A stretch of 64,000 nt of DNA from Novosphingobium mangrovisedimenti. GTDB taxonomy: Bacteria; Pseudomonadota; Alphaproteobacteria; Sphingomonadales; Sphingomonadaceae. The DNA lies in NCBI RefSeq assembly GCF_025153475.1, contig NZ_JANZXA010000001.1:372001-436000 (forward strand), in the 5' to 3' direction. Position 1 is the stretch's first letter, and each line of letters begins with the position of its first letter. The position numbers and the translations under genes are program-made. The notes under the pieces were generated by a model that saw only the letters and a list, made by a program, of their open reading frames with translations, was not told the origin of the DNA and did no database searches. This document shows positions 1 through 8,400 of the stretch, one piece after another.

Positions 1-294
1 CACCGCCTCCTCCAGCGCGCACGATCGCATGGACCCGCGCGCCCAGGTCATCGTCGGGCAGCCCGATGACGATGGCCTCCGCCACGTCGGGATGGGCAAG
101 CAGCGCGGCCTCGATCTCGGCCGGATAGAGGTTCCGTCCCCCCGAAATGACAAGATCCGTGCGCCGGTCCGCGATGTAGAGATAGCCGTCGGCATCGACC
201 CAGCCGTAGTCGCCGAAACTCTCGAAGCCGTCGGGCAGTCGCCGGGAATCCGCCTCCAGGTAGTGATAGGACCTGTCCTCTCCGCTCGTACCGG
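1..294 (-). pseudogene. 3' remnant of an acyl-CoA synthetase (AMP-binding enzyme)
   Basis: Reading the minus strand from about 277 gives a clean C-terminal piece of an acyl-CoA synthetase. It contains the hinge motif GDYGWVDADGYLY, then the ISGGRNLYPAEIE motif and the start of the C-terminal lid, and it runs off the window edge. Nothing of the N-terminal adenylation domain (P-loop SGTTGxPKG) precedes it: upstream sequence belongs to a truncated crotonase in another frame. The ligase frame has no start codon or ribosome site of its own, so I read it as the 3' end left after a deletion. The family makes acyl-CoA from a fatty or aromatic acid; this copy cannot be active unless it is rescued by a fusion that I do not see. 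Only the family is recognisable, not the substrate. Confidence 0.75.
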
Positions 295-780
295 CGCGGC
301 GTTGACCGAGGCTTTCATTAGCTTGAGCGCGAAACGGTCGGTCCGCGCGATCTCCCTCGCAAGTTCCAGCGCCCGCTCCTGAAGCTGCGCGCGCGGGACA
401 ACCTCGTTGACCATGCCCGCCGCCGCGGCCACCTGCGCCGAAAGCCAGCCGCCGGTGAACAGCATCTGCTTGGCGCGCCGCACGCCCAGCTCGAAAGGAT
501 GGGCGAAGAACTCCACGCCGGGCACCCCCATGTCCGAACCGGTGTTGTCGCGGAACCGGGCATCGTCGGCCGCAATCACGACCACGCTGACCGCCTCGTC
601 ATCGCAGACAAGCCGCATCGCCGCGTCGATCTCGTAGGTCATGCGCGTACCCTGCGCGTTGCGCTTTTCCGGCCGCGCCAGGACGATCCGCGCCACGGCG
701 GACGCCGCCATTTCATAGCGGATCTGCATGAAGGCGGGCGGTGGCCCGGCAACGGATTCCGGCATCTTTCCCCTCGTCAT
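295..780 (-). pseudogene. Enoyl-CoA hydratase/isomerase with an internal deletion
   Basis: The ATG at 780 opens a crotonase-type protein: an N-terminal strand region with LARPEKRNAQ and a stretch ending VVVIAAD. The frame then jumps directly to DARFRDNTGSDMGVPGVEFFAHPF, which in this family lies some 70-80 residues further on. The missing part holds the first oxyanion-hole segment and the GG active-site loop. The protein continues with the FTGGWLSAQ and MVNEVVPRA motifs to KASVNAA near 300, then loses homology at the join with the acyl-CoA synthetase tail. The frame stays open across the join to the window edge, so a chimeric protein could be made, but the catalytic core is absent. The neighbouring ligase remnant suggests a former fatty-acid or aromatic-acid degradation operon. 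Confidence 0.75.
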
Positions 781-935
781 GTTATTAGACACTTGTCCAG
801 CAACACACCCACGAGGCGCCCGTGCACAAGCCACAACGGCACATGCGTTCTGCAAAGCCCCTTGCACGAGCCCCCGCGCCTCGGTAAAGGCGCCCCCTGC
901 CGACGCTCCGGATACACCCGGACAACGCCTGGCAC

Positions 936-1011
936 GCCGCAGTAGCTCAGCTGGTAGAGCACGACATTCGTAATGTTGGGGTCGGGGGTTCGAGTCCCTT
1001 CTGCGGCACCA
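936..1011 (+). tRNA. tRNA-Thr (anticodon CGT)
   Basis: A complete cloverleaf is visible. The acceptor arm GCCGCAG pairs with CTGCGGC, the D arm carries AGCTCAGCTGGTAGAGC, and the anticodon stem CGACA/TGTTG closes the loop TTCGTAA with anticodon CGT (reads ACG, Thr). The T arm has GGTTCGAGTCC and CCA is encoded at the 3' end (1009-1011). It sits directly beside the decayed crotonase/ligase region, and tRNA genes are common integration points. Confidence 0.95.
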
Positions 1012-1507
1012 TTTCCCTGAAGATGCTTTGACAAGGAAGACCGCTCGTTGGCGGCGAAAGACCGTTCGCCTTTGGAGCTGACTGGGATCCTGTCCGGGGC
1101 GTTTCGGGCAGGGGTTTGAGGCCTTCCTGAGCCAGACCCGTTTTCAGCCAAGTGCGACATCCGCCAGCATAGCCGTCGTTCAACAGCCCAGATCGGCGCG
1201 CCGAAACTTGCCGTACGTTGATGGGATCCAATCGAACAACGACCGACCGGAATGGCACAGGCAAAGCGAACTCCGGATGGCGGAATGTCGGGGCGCCGTG
1301 TCATTGTGACGCCCCGACAAGCCTGAATGGCCCGATCTGTCGGTTGCCATGAACGAATTGCCATTCGTGCGACCCGAATGGCTCGAGGCCTTGCAACTTG
1401 TGTGCGGTAGCCTAGCAATCCCTTTCAGTATTGGCTGGGATATGCTCCGTGGATATTTCACCAACGGCATTCAGAATATGAAGAATTTAAGAATTGAGGC
1501 CTGAAAA
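1012..1507. other. Gene-free stretch with one hairpin
   Basis: I see no credible gene in these roughly 500 bases; open frames on either strand lack family features and overlap the tRNA or the next gene. The only structure I can point to is a perfect 10-bp inverted repeat, TGTCGGGGCG (1286-1295) and CGCCCCGACA (1310-1319), with a 14-base loop. There is no T-run, so a terminator role is unlikely. The last part (about 1470-1507) is AT-richer and probably holds the promoter of the Crp-type gene. Confidence 0.5.
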
Positions 1508-2173
1508 GTGTCCGTTTCGAGTGTTCCAAGACTGACCGAACTCCTGGCTCCGGCTGAATGGTCACTCGTCGAATCGCTGGCCATTCGCCGTAAATATCGA
1601 GATGGGGAAATCATCCACGAACGCGGCGATCGAGACCAGACCATCGGCATCGTCATCACCGGCCGGGTCAAGCTCATCAACCCGCGCAGCGATGGCCTCG
1701 AGGTCTTTTCCGGACTGATACACACCGGTCAGAACTATGGCGATGCCGCGCTGCTGCATGACCAGTCCCGGCAGCATCGGGCAGTGGCGATTGGCGAAAC
1801 CGTCATCGATCATCTGGAAAGCGCAGCCTTCAATCGGTTGCTCGGCAATGCCGCCATTGCCCGCGCCTTTTACGTTGTCGCGTCTTTCCGCCTGTCAGTG
1901 TCGCTGGCGCTGCTCGACGACATGCGCACCCTGGCTCCCGAAGTGCGGCTGGGCAGGCTGATCATCCGTATGCATCAGGCTGCCGACGGTAGCGATCGGC
2001 TCGATTTCCTCCAGGAGGAGTTTGCCGGGATGCTCGGGATATCGACAGTAACGCTTGCCAAGGCACTGCGGCAACTGACGCGACACGGTTTCATCGCAAC
2101 GGGCTACCGCCACATCCGGATCAGCGATCCGGTGAAACTTGCCACCTGGCTCCGGGAACATGAAATGGAGTGA
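1508..2173 (+). CDS. Crp/Fnr-family transcriptional regulator without cysteines
   Basis: The 221-residue protein has the two-domain layout of the family. An N-terminal cyclic-nucleotide-binding-like barrel (about residues 10-125, with ERGDRDQTIGIVITGRVKL) is followed by a long dimer helix and a C-terminal winged helix (about 150-215). The recognition region EEFAGMLGISTVTLAKALRQL matches the family pattern, though less closely than FixK/FNR proteins. There is no cysteine anywhere, so it cannot carry an FNR-type iron-sulfur cluster; an effector-binding or stress-sensing role is more likely. The start is GTG at 1508, preceded by GAGG about nine bases upstream. It is monocistronic in appearance, and its targets are unknown. 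Confidence 0.85.
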   Translation: MSVSSVPRLTELLAPAEWSLVESLAIRRKYRDGEIIHERGDRDQTIGIVITGRVKLINPRSDGLEVFSGLIHTGQNYGDAALLHDQSRQHRAVAIGETVIDHLESAAFNRLLGNAAIARAFYVVASFRLSVSLALLDDMRTLAPEVRLGRLIIRMHQAADGSDRLDFLQEEFAGMLGISTVTLAKALRQLTRHGFIATGYRHIRISDPVKLATWLREHEME

Positions 2174-2315
2174 GTGATCCGGGTTGGTCGGCAATAGACA
2201 GAGTTTATCTCGTCAAACGTCGATCAAACCCGCGACTGCGTTGGATGAAGTCCAACAGCCCCGATCCCGCCAACACCAACCGAGCGATGAATGACGATAT
2301 AAGAGAACAGTCGCC

Positions 2316-2669
2316 TCAGAACGGCGGCAACGCCGGAAGCGGGCGGCCGAACCTGTCGCTTGGCACCATCTCTTCAAACGGCAGGTCACTCGGCGTGAAG
2401 CCCAGATGCCTGACTACCGCCTCATGGAGTAACTGACTGAAACGGACGCCTGCATTGCCCCCGACCATCCAGACGACCTGTCCACTCGCCTCGATGGGCT
2501 CGTCCAGCCTCAGATGAATGGCCATGCCAACCCTGAGCAGCGCGCGAGGGGCCTCGATCATGCAACCGCCCGACGAGAGGTCGTAAAGAAAGACCTCGTA
2601 TCGACGTTCGCCAACAAAGCACTCAATCCCCTTGTCCACGATCAAGCGTTCGTAATCGCGTTCGTCCAT
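2316..2669 (-). CDS. PilZ-domain protein (putative c-di-GMP receptor)
   Basis: A single-domain protein of 117 residues. The central DLSSGGCMIEAP block is the PilZ signature (D/NxSxxG), preceded by a basic/aromatic strand region (GERRYEVFLYD) and followed by GQVVWMVGGNAGVRF, also typical of PilZ. The classical upstream RxxxR of c-di-GMP binders is not clear; ERRY is the nearest basic patch, so ligand binding is unproven. The ATG at 2669 has a strong ribosome site, AGGAGGGC. It is convergent with the upstream Crp-type gene and has no operon partner. Such small PilZ proteins often tune motility or exopolysaccharide systems by protein contacts. Confidence 0.8.
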   Translation of the reverse strand: MDERDYERLIVDKGIECFVGERRYEVFLYDLSSGGCMIEAPRALLRVGMAIHLRLDEPIEASGQVVWMVGGNAGVRFSQLLHEAVVRHLGFTPSDLPFEEMVPSDRFGRPLPALPPF

Positions 2670-3097
2670 CGCCGCCCTCCTTTGATCGAAAGCGGCATAT
2701 ACAAATAGTGTAAAGCAATAATGAGCATCGGATGCCCGAAGCCATTTTATTCAAATCGAACCTGTACACGTGGTACATCGCCGTCGCTCTCGCCAAATCA
2801 CAATCGGATGCCCTGATCTGCAGGCAGCCTGATCACATCGGGTTCGGCATGGACAACACGGTCTCCCGAATACATTCCGCCCGGGCGCAGAATTCGCTTC
2901 AACGAAAGCGCCGGACGTTCGACAAGAAACCAAACGCAACAAGTCAAAGCTGTTTTCCCGACGCTCGATCGAAGGACTGGGAAGCAGGCCGCCGCAACTT
3001 GTCGAAGCGCGTATCGCCCCTCCCGAATCATCGTTTCAGAACAAGAGAATAACCCGAACGTACGCCCCCAGCCATGCCGTTCCCGGCTTTGGCCACG
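2670..3097. other. Intergenic region, no gene recognised
   Basis: About 430 bases separate the PilZ gene from the TonB receptor terminator. It is more AT-rich near 2690-2740, where the PilZ promoter should lie. A 106-codon plus-strand frame at 2732-3052 has no ribosome site, no family resemblance and poor codon structure, so I do not call it. Confidence 0.5.
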
Positions 3098-3137
3098 CGA
3101 TATGCTGCCCGGCCCGGTTGCGCCGGGCAGCATATCG
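3098..3137 (-). terminator. Strong stem-loop after the TonB receptor gene
   Basis: A perfect 15-bp inverted repeat, CGATATGCTGCCCGG (3098-3112) and CCGGGCAGCATATCG (3123-3137), has a 10-base loop and begins six bases after the receptor stop codon on the minus strand. There is no clear U-tract, but its position and strength make transcription termination or mRNA 3'-end protection the most likely role. Confidence 0.7.
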
Positions 3138-3142
3138 AAGGC

Positions 3143-5194
3143 TCAGTAGCGGTATCCGAGGCTCAGGAAATAGCTCCGGCCCGGTTGCGGGAACCCGTTG
3201 GTCAGGACGTAGTACTCGTCGAACAGGTTGCGCGCGCCGGCCCCGATCTCGATGCCTTCGGCCAGCGCATAGGACACCGTCAGGTTAGCCAGGACGTAAT
3301 CGCCCGTTCGGTAGTACGAGGTGCCTGCCGTATTCACGGTCCAGCGATTGGATGCAAAGTCCGCGTTCGGAAGGATGTGCAGGCCGCTGACCGGCGCCCA
3401 GTCGACCCAGACGAAGCCCTTGTGCGCCGGCACGCCCGTCGGCCTGAAGGCGCTGTCGGAGGGATCGGTCAGGTCACGATGCGTGTAGGTGTAATTGCCG
3501 CCCAGGCTGATCATGTCGTCGAGCCGGGCGGTGATGGAAACTTCGGCGCCATAGTATTCCCCGCTACCCAGATTGCGGCTCTGGCTGACCGACTGCCCCT
3601 CGTAGATGAAGGGGAACGAGACGATCGCATCGTCGAGTTTCGAATAGAACACCGAAACCTCGGCGTGGACCGGGCCGAACGTGCGCGCGGCGCCGATCTC
3701 GAAGTTGGTGGCGCGCTCCGCCTTGAGGTTGGGATTGGAGACCGCGCCGCCGAAGCGCGAACTGAAACGCTCGAACAGCGTGGGAAAGCGTGCGCGCGAA
3801 GAAATGCTGGCGTGCAGCGCGGTCTGCGCGTCCGGCGTCCACGACAGCCGGCCCTGCGCATTGACCGCGCTGGCATTGTGCAGCGGGTATTCGATCAGCG
3901 CATCGCTGGCGTAGTCCTCCGCGCGCTTCAGGTCGCGCCAGTCGAAGCTGACACCGGCAACGAAGGTCCAGTCCGGCATCAGCGTCAGCCGGTTTTCGGC
4001 GGCGATGCTGTAGGTTTCCTCGATGCTGCTCTGCCGGGGCTCGGTCGTGCCGGCAGGAAAGCTCTGCTGCCACTCGACGTGCTTGTCTCGCCGGTAGTGG
4101 GCGGCAAGGCTCAGCTGGTCCGCCTCGGAGATGGTCACGTCCAGCTGCGCCGATCCGCCCCAGGCCGTGTCGGCGTACCAGCTGTTGAAGGCCCGGCGCA
4201 GGCTCTGGGTCGTCTGCGTCGCATCGTCGTACGCACTCAGGAGATTGTCGAAGCCGTTGCGATAGACACGGGTACGCAGCGTGGCGCGATCACCGAGCGC
4301 GGTGGTCGACAGGAAATAGATGCTGTCGATGTTCCAGTAAGGCCAGGTCCAGTTGCGCTGGCTCGAAACCGGATCGGTCACGTGGAGCGGCGCGTTCTTC
4401 GATCCTTCCTGCCGCGTATAGCTCAGCGAATATTCGTCGGTATCGTTGGGCGTAAAGCCGACCTTGGCGTTGAGGCGCCAGTCGGTGCTGCGCGACAGGC
4501 CGCGCTCGCCGCCATCCTCAGCCGAACCCTCGACGGGAGAATAATCCCCGGGCAGGTCCCAGTGATCCTGGAAATTGCGCGTGTAGCTCGCCTGCGCATA
4601 CCACATGTCCTGCCGCGTACCGAGCAGCGCGAAAACATTGTATCCGGCATAATCGGCGTCGCGATCCAGGTTCAGCGTGCCACGCGCTTCCGCTTCCAGG
4701 GCCTTCGCGGGCTTTCGCGTCACCAGATTGACGGCACCGCCCATGGCGCCGGGGCCGTCGAGCAACGAGGCATAGCCCTTGGCGACCTGTACCTGCGCGA
4801 TGTCCCCGGTCAGGAAGCGGCCATAGTCGAGCCGCCCGTCGGCCGGCAGGTAGACACGGATGCCATCGATCGAGAGCGGCACCTGATAGCGGTCGAACCC
4901 TCGCACGAAGATCAGCCGCTCGTTACGCGAACCGCCGCTGTTGGACGACGAGACACCGGGCATCAGGTTCACCGCATCGTCCAGCGTGTAGCGCTCGAAT
5001 TGCCGGATCGCCTCCGCATCGAGTGTCGATGAACTGATCGTCGGCGCCTGGGGCGACGGCGCGGCCACGATGATCTGCCCGAGCGTGAACGCATCGCTCT
5101 CTCCCCCGCCCTCCACGGGGGCATCGGCCCACGCGGTGGCCGGCATTGCAAGAAGACACGAAAAACTGGCCGCAAGGGCGGCGGAATGACGCAT
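3143..5194 (-). CDS. TonB-dependent outer-membrane receptor
   Basis: The 683-residue protein starts with a signal peptide (MRHSAALAASF... cut near PATAWA). A plug domain follows (LDDAVNLMPGVSSSNSGG, IFVRGFDRYQVPLSIDGIRVY, GAMGGAVNLVTRKP), then a 22-strand-type barrel ending in the aromatic-tipped LSLGYRY expected for outer-membrane insertion. The frame could extend to 5323, but the ATG at 5194 is preceded by AGGGGAAAG and begins the signal peptide, so I use it. It is transcribed divergently from a secreted protein and a di-haem peroxidase-like gene, with a perfect palindrome in the shared promoter. This layout suggests a metal, haem or metallophore uptake locus; the substrate cannot be read from sequence. 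Confidence 0.92.
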   Translation of the reverse strand: MRHSAALAASFSCLLAMPATAWADAPVEGGGESDAFTLGQIIVAAPSPQAPTISSSTLDAEAIRQFERYTLDDAVNLMPGVSSSNSGGSRNERLIFVRGFDRYQVPLSIDGIRVYLPADGRLDYGRFLTGDIAQVQVAKGYASLLDGPGAMGGAVNLVTRKPAKALEAEARGTLNLDRDADYAGYNVFALLGTRQDMWYAQASYTRNFQDHWDLPGDYSPVEGSAEDGGERGLSRSTDWRLNAKVGFTPNDTDEYSLSYTRQEGSKNAPLHVTDPVSSQRNWTWPYWNIDSIYFLSTTALGDRATLRTRVYRNGFDNLLSAYDDATQTTQSLRRAFNSWYADTAWGGSAQLDVTISEADQLSLAAHYRRDKHVEWQQSFPAGTTEPRQSSIEETYSIAAENRLTLMPDWTFVAGVSFDWRDLKRAEDYASDALIEYPLHNASAVNAQGRLSWTPDAQTALHASISSRARFPTLFERFSSRFGGAVSNPNLKAERATNFEIGAARTFGPVHAEVSVFYSKLDDAIVSFPFIYEGQSVSQSRNLGSGEYYGAEVSITARLDDMISLGGNYTYTHRDLTDPSDSAFRPTGVPAHKGFVWVDWAPVSGLHILPNADFASNRWTVNTAGTSYYRTGDYVLANLTVSYALAEGIEIGAGARNLFDEYYVLTNGFPQPGRSYFLSLGYRY

Positions 5195-5236
5195 GAGCTT
5201 TCCCCTGGAAACGTGCCTCGCCGGGACTGGCGAATC

Positions 5237-5258
5237 ACTATATTTTATGGAATATAGT
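5237..5258. promoter_or_regulatory. Palindromic operator candidate in the divergent promoter
   Basis: ACTATATT (5237-5244) and AATATAGT (5251-5258) form a perfect 8-bp inverted repeat with a six-base spacer. It is AT-rich inside a GC-rich genome and sits between the divergent receptor (start 5194) and secreted-protein (start 5304) genes. Its size and symmetry suit a Fur-superfamily or other dimeric repressor. No regulator gene is adjacent, so the protein that binds is unknown. Confidence 0.55.
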
Positions 5259-5303
5259 ATCGTACGAAATATGGATATGGTCGAGACAGAAAAGGGGCCC
5301 TTC

Positions 5304-5837
5304 GTGCGAACTCCATTCGGCATCGCTCTTGCCGCTCTTGCCTTGCAGCCCGGTGCGACAAGCGCGATGGCACAGGAAAGCCAGCCCCAACCGGCTTGTC
5401 CGGCCGAAGCGGCGGTCCTGCCGGCGCCCTACGCCGGATGGTCACAGCGCACCGCGATGAACGCCGCGACCGATCCTGCCCACCTCGCGGACGCGCAGCT
5501 CGAACCCGGCCAGGCCATCGACGCCGTGCTCGCTTCCACCCCGGCGGTGCGTTACGCACGCCGGCCCGAAAAGCCGGGCGGCTCGGTCAGCTTCGGTGGC
5601 CTCTATGCGCTCGAGATCAAGACGGCGGGGACTTACCGCATCGCGCTGGGATCGGCCGCCTGGATAGACCTGCTTCGCGACGGCGAGGCGCTTGTCTCGA
5701 CCGCCCACGGCCATGGCCCCGAATGCACGGGCATCCGCAAGGTCGTGGCGTTTTCCCTGACCCCCGGCAGCTACCTGCTGCAGATCTCCGCGAACGCCTC
5801 GCCGCGGATGCCGCTGCTCGCGGTTCGCGTGCCGTGA
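5304..5837 (+). CDS. Secreted protein of unknown function
   Basis: I place the start at GTG 5304, seven bases after AGGGG, because this begins a signal peptide (VRTPFGIALAALALQPGATSAMAQ region, cleavage near AMAQ). Longer starts at 5193 or 5271 would bury it. The mature protein, about 155 residues, has two conserved-looking cysteines (in PACPAEA and GPECTG), a PAPYAGW segment and a beta-rich C-terminal half (YRIALGSAAWIDLLRDG, GSYLLQISANA) that resembles a small carbohydrate-binding-like or jelly-roll fold. It lies seven bases upstream of the di-haem cytochrome gene and opposite the TonB receptor, so it probably acts in the periplasm or outer membrane with them. I do not recognise the family with certainty. 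Confidence 0.75.
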   Translation: MRTPFGIALAALALQPGATSAMAQESQPQPACPAEAAVLPAPYAGWSQRTAMNAATDPAHLADAQLEPGQAIDAVLASTPAVRYARRPEKPGGSVSFGGLYALEIKTAGTYRIALGSAAWIDLLRDGEALVSTAHGHGPECTGIRKVVAFSLTPGSYLLQISANASPRMPLLAVRVP

Positions 5838-5844
5838 CCCGCAC

Positions 5845-6810
5845 ATGAAGCGCCTGTTTCCGGCGCTTGCCGGGCTCGCCGCCGCGATCTGCGGAATATC
5901 CACCGCAGCCGGAAGCCGCGAGAGCGACCCCGCCGTTGCCTCCCGGATCGAACTGGGCCGGCGGCTGTTCTACGAGGCGGACCTGTCGATCAACGGCACC
6001 ATGTCCTGCGCGACCTGCCATGAACAGAAGCATGGATTCGCCGACGGCAACCGCACGCATCCCGGCGCACTGGACGATCCGGGACGGCGCAATGTGCCCG
6101 GCCTCGCCAATGTCGGCCGGTTTGCGCGCCTGACCTGGGCCGACCCCGCCCTCACCAGCCTGGAAGCGCAGATTGCGGTTCCTGTCTTCGGCGAACATCC
6201 GGTGGAGATGGGCATGAAGGGCCACGAAGCGGACATCCCAGCCCGACTCGGCCACGATGCCTGTTATGTCCGCATGTTCCGCCAGGCCTTCCCGGAAGGC
6301 GACGGCCGGATCAGCTACGACAACGTGGCCAGAGCGATCGCCGCATTCGAACGCTCGCTCGTCTCGCGCAATGCGCCCTACGACAGGTTCGTTGGCGGAG
6401 ACGCCGAGGTCATTTCTCCGAACGCCCGCACCGGCCTGACGATCTTCCGAAACACGTGCGCGTCCTGCCATGCCGGCCCCGACCTGACCGACACGGCCTA
6501 TCACCGGATCGTGCCAGCACACGGGGCCTCGGGGAACGATGCCGGACTCTCCGAAGTCACCGGAAACAGCGCGGACGACCACAAGTTCCGCACGCCGGGC
6601 CTGCGCAACCTCGGTGTAACGGCACCCTATCTGCACGATGGCTCGGCCGAGTCGGTTGCGGATGCCATCCGGGCACACGATGACTTCGCGACGCTCCCCG
6701 AGGCCGACCTCGATGCGCTGGCCGTCTTTCTGGACACGCTGACCGACCGCGACTTCCTCACCGACCCGCGTTTCGCCCTGCCGGCACAGGCCTGCGGCCA
6801 GCCGCTTTGA
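5845..6810 (+). CDS. Di-haem cytochrome c peroxidase / MauG-family protein
   Basis: The 321-residue protein has an N-terminal export signal and two haem-attachment motifs, CATCH (residues 55-59) and CASCH (205-209), the spacing expected for bacterial cytochrome c peroxidase and MauG relatives. Supporting motifs are ELGRRLFYEADLS, NVPGLANV, RAIAAFERSLVS and FRTPGLRNLGVTAPYLHDGS. It acts in the periplasm, either reducing hydrogen peroxide or oxidising a protein or metal-ligand substrate. In its operon with a secreted protein, and opposite a TonB receptor, it may process a metallophore or oxidise a metal, as proposed for related loci; this is inference. The ribosome site before the ATG is weak, and the seven-base gap to the upstream gene suggests coupled translation. 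Confidence 0.9.
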   Translation: MKRLFPALAGLAAAICGISTAAGSRESDPAVASRIELGRRLFYEADLSINGTMSCATCHEQKHGFADGNRTHPGALDDPGRRNVPGLANVGRFARLTWADPALTSLEAQIAVPVFGEHPVEMGMKGHEADIPARLGHDACYVRMFRQAFPEGDGRISYDNVARAIAAFERSLVSRNAPYDRFVGGDAEVISPNARTGLTIFRNTCASCHAGPDLTDTAYHRIVPAHGASGNDAGLSEVTGNSADDHKFRTPGLRNLGVTAPYLHDGSAESVADAIRAHDDFATLPEADLDALAVFLDTLTDRDFLTDPRFALPAQACGQPL

Positions 6811-6858
6811 GCACCGAGACGAGATAGAGCCCCGGAAGCGAGGCGCCGGTGCGTCAGC

Positions 6859-7470
6859 TTACTGCAGCGTCACCCCGTCCTCGTCGCCGTCACCGGCGCG
6901 GCCGAAGAACTGCATGAGCTGGATCAGCAACTCGCAGCGTGCGGAAAGCCCCGAGGCTTCCAGCAGCGCCTGCTTGGCGGCGGGATCGAACGGCGCGATC
7001 TGTGAGACGCCGTTGATCAACGCCACGTCATCGAGCCGCCCGACCTGATCCCAGTCGAGCGCATAGCCCTGCGCATCGGCGAAGCGGCGTGCTTCACGTT
7101 CGAAACCGGCACGCTCGATCGGCGCGAGTACCTCGTGCTCGTCATCCGCGATCAGCTCGGCATCGACCTGACGGAAAGGCGTAGTCACATCGAGCTCGCG
7201 CAGGATGCGGAAGCGCTGCTCGCCTTCGAGCACGATGTTGAAGCAGCCATCATCCAGCGCCTCGACATCGTCGATGCGCCCCACGCAGCCCACCGAAAAC
7301 AGCGGCGCGCCTTCCAGAGGACTCTGCGGCTGGATCATGCCGATCCGCCGGTCGCGCGCGAGCGCATCGCTGATCATCGCCCGGTAGCGCGGCTCGAAGA
7401 TGTGCAGGGGAAGCTGCAGCCCGGGGTAGAGGACCGCACCCGACAGGGGAAAGATGGTAATGCGCGGCAC
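6859..7470 (-). CDS. LON substrate-binding-domain protein
   Basis: The 203-residue protein consists of the N-terminal LON (PUA-like) domain only: FPLSGAVLYPGLQLPLHIFEPRYRAMI, then GCVGRI and LEGEQRFRI, with no ATPase or protease part. Such stand-alone LON-domain proteins are widespread in alphaproteobacteria and are thought to bind unfolded or specific substrates; the function is not established. The start is GTG at 7470, three bases after the stop of the thioredoxin-TPR gene, so the two form an operon with a common proteostasis theme. Confidence 0.88.
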   Translation of the reverse strand: MPRITIFPLSGAVLYPGLQLPLHIFEPRYRAMISDALARDRRIGMIQPQSPLEGAPLFSVGCVGRIDDVEALDDGCFNIVLEGEQRFRILRELDVTTPFRQVDAELIADDEHEVLAPIERAGFEREARRFADAQGYALDWDQVGRLDDVALINGVSQIAPFDPAAKQALLEASGLSARCELLIQLMQFFGRAGDGDEDGVTLQ

Positions 7471-7473
7471 GCG

Positions 7474-8400
7474 TCAGCCGAACAGGACAGTCGAAAGCTT
7501 GCGGCGCGTCGCCGCGACCCACGGGTCCTCCAGGCCGATCGCCTCGAAAATCTGCAGCAGCTTGGCACGCGCCGCGCCTTCGTTCCACGCGCGATCGGCG
7601 GCAACCATGCGCAGCAGCGTGTCGGCGGCCTCGTCGCGCTCACCGGCGGCGAAAGCGGCATTGGCGAATGCGAGCTGGGCATCCATGTCGCCCGGACGCT
7701 CTTCGGCGGCAGTGCGCAACGCGGCCAGTTCGCTGTCTTCCGGCTTGTCCTTCGCCAGTTCGAGCGCGGTACGAGCGCGTTCGAGATGCGGATCGGCGGC
7801 CACCGCCGGATCGAGACTGCCCAGCACCTGCTCGGCTTCCTCCAGCCGCCCGGCGACGACGAAACCGCGAATCAGGCCGGACAGCACTTCGGCATTGTCG
7901 GGCTCCATCTCCAGGATCTGCATGAAGATGCTCGCGGCGCGCTCCCCGTCGTTCGCGGCCAGCGCTTCCTCGCCCATGGCGACCAGCGGGGCGATATCCG
8001 CCTTGGGCGCGGCACCGCCGGGCTGGACTGGCAGCTTCTCCAGCAGCTGGTCCAGCGTCTGCTTCAACTGCGATTCGCTGCGCGCGTTCGTCAGGTCGGC
8101 CACCGGCTGCCCCTGGAAGATCGCATAGACCGTGGGGATCGAGCGCACCTGAAACTGCGAGGCGATGAACTGTTCCTCGTCGACGTTGATCTTGGCCAGG
8201 ACCACGCCCTTGTCCGCATATTCGGCGGCGACCTTCTCCAGCACGGGCGCCAGCGCCTTGCACGGCCCGCACCATTCCGCCCAGAAATCGAGGATGACCA
8301 ACTGGGTCATCGAAGGTTCGGCAACCTCCTTGCGGAACCTGTCGACTGCCTTCTGTTCGTCGAGATTGAGACCCATGCTGGCCAAGGTACTTGCTCCCAT
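7474..8400 (-). CDS. Thioredoxin-TPR co-chaperone (CnoX/YbbN-like)
   Basis: Residues about 30-120 form a thioredoxin fold with an intact WCGPCK active site (Cys44 and Cys47). The remaining 180 residues are alpha-helical TPR-like repeats (GERAASIFMQILEMEPDNAEVLSGLIRG and following). This is the architecture of CnoX/YbbN, which protects proteins from oxidative aggregation and hands them to GroEL. E. coli CnoX has SxxC instead of CxxC; here the CGPC suggests genuine thiol-disulfide activity, as in alphaproteobacterial homologues. It is 308 residues long. The ATG at 8400 directly abuts an AAGGA; a second ATG at 8376 is possible. It is followed by the LON-domain gene after three bases. Confidence 0.88.
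   Translation of the reverse strand: MGASTLASMGLNLDEQKAVDRFRKEVAEPSMTQLVILDFWAEWCGPCKALAPVLEKVAAEYADKGVVLAKINVDEEQFIASQFQVRSIPTVYAIFQGQPVADLTNARSESQLKQTLDQLLEKLPVQPGGAAPKADIAPLVAMGEEALAANDGERAASIFMQILEMEPDNAEVLSGLIRGFVVAGRLEEAEQVLGSLDPAVAADPHLERARTALELAKDKPEDSELAALRTAAEERPGDMDAQLAFANAAFAAGERDEAADTLLRMVAADRAWNEGAARAKLLQIFEAIGLEDPWVAATRRKLSTVLFG

Noticed and set aside
2732..3052. 106-codon frame between the PilZ gene and the TonB receptor
   Set aside because: Start lacks a ribosome site, product has no recognisable domain and odd composition.
3074..5032. 652-codon open frame on the plus strand opposite the TonB receptor gene
   Set aside because: It is a mirror of the receptor's GC-rich codons; it has no ribosome site, no family features, and the receptor on the other strand is certain.
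5193..5303. Upstream extension of the exported protein gene (starts at 5193 or 5271)
   Set aside because: It would place 11-37 charged residues before the signal peptide; GTG 5304 has the ribosome site.
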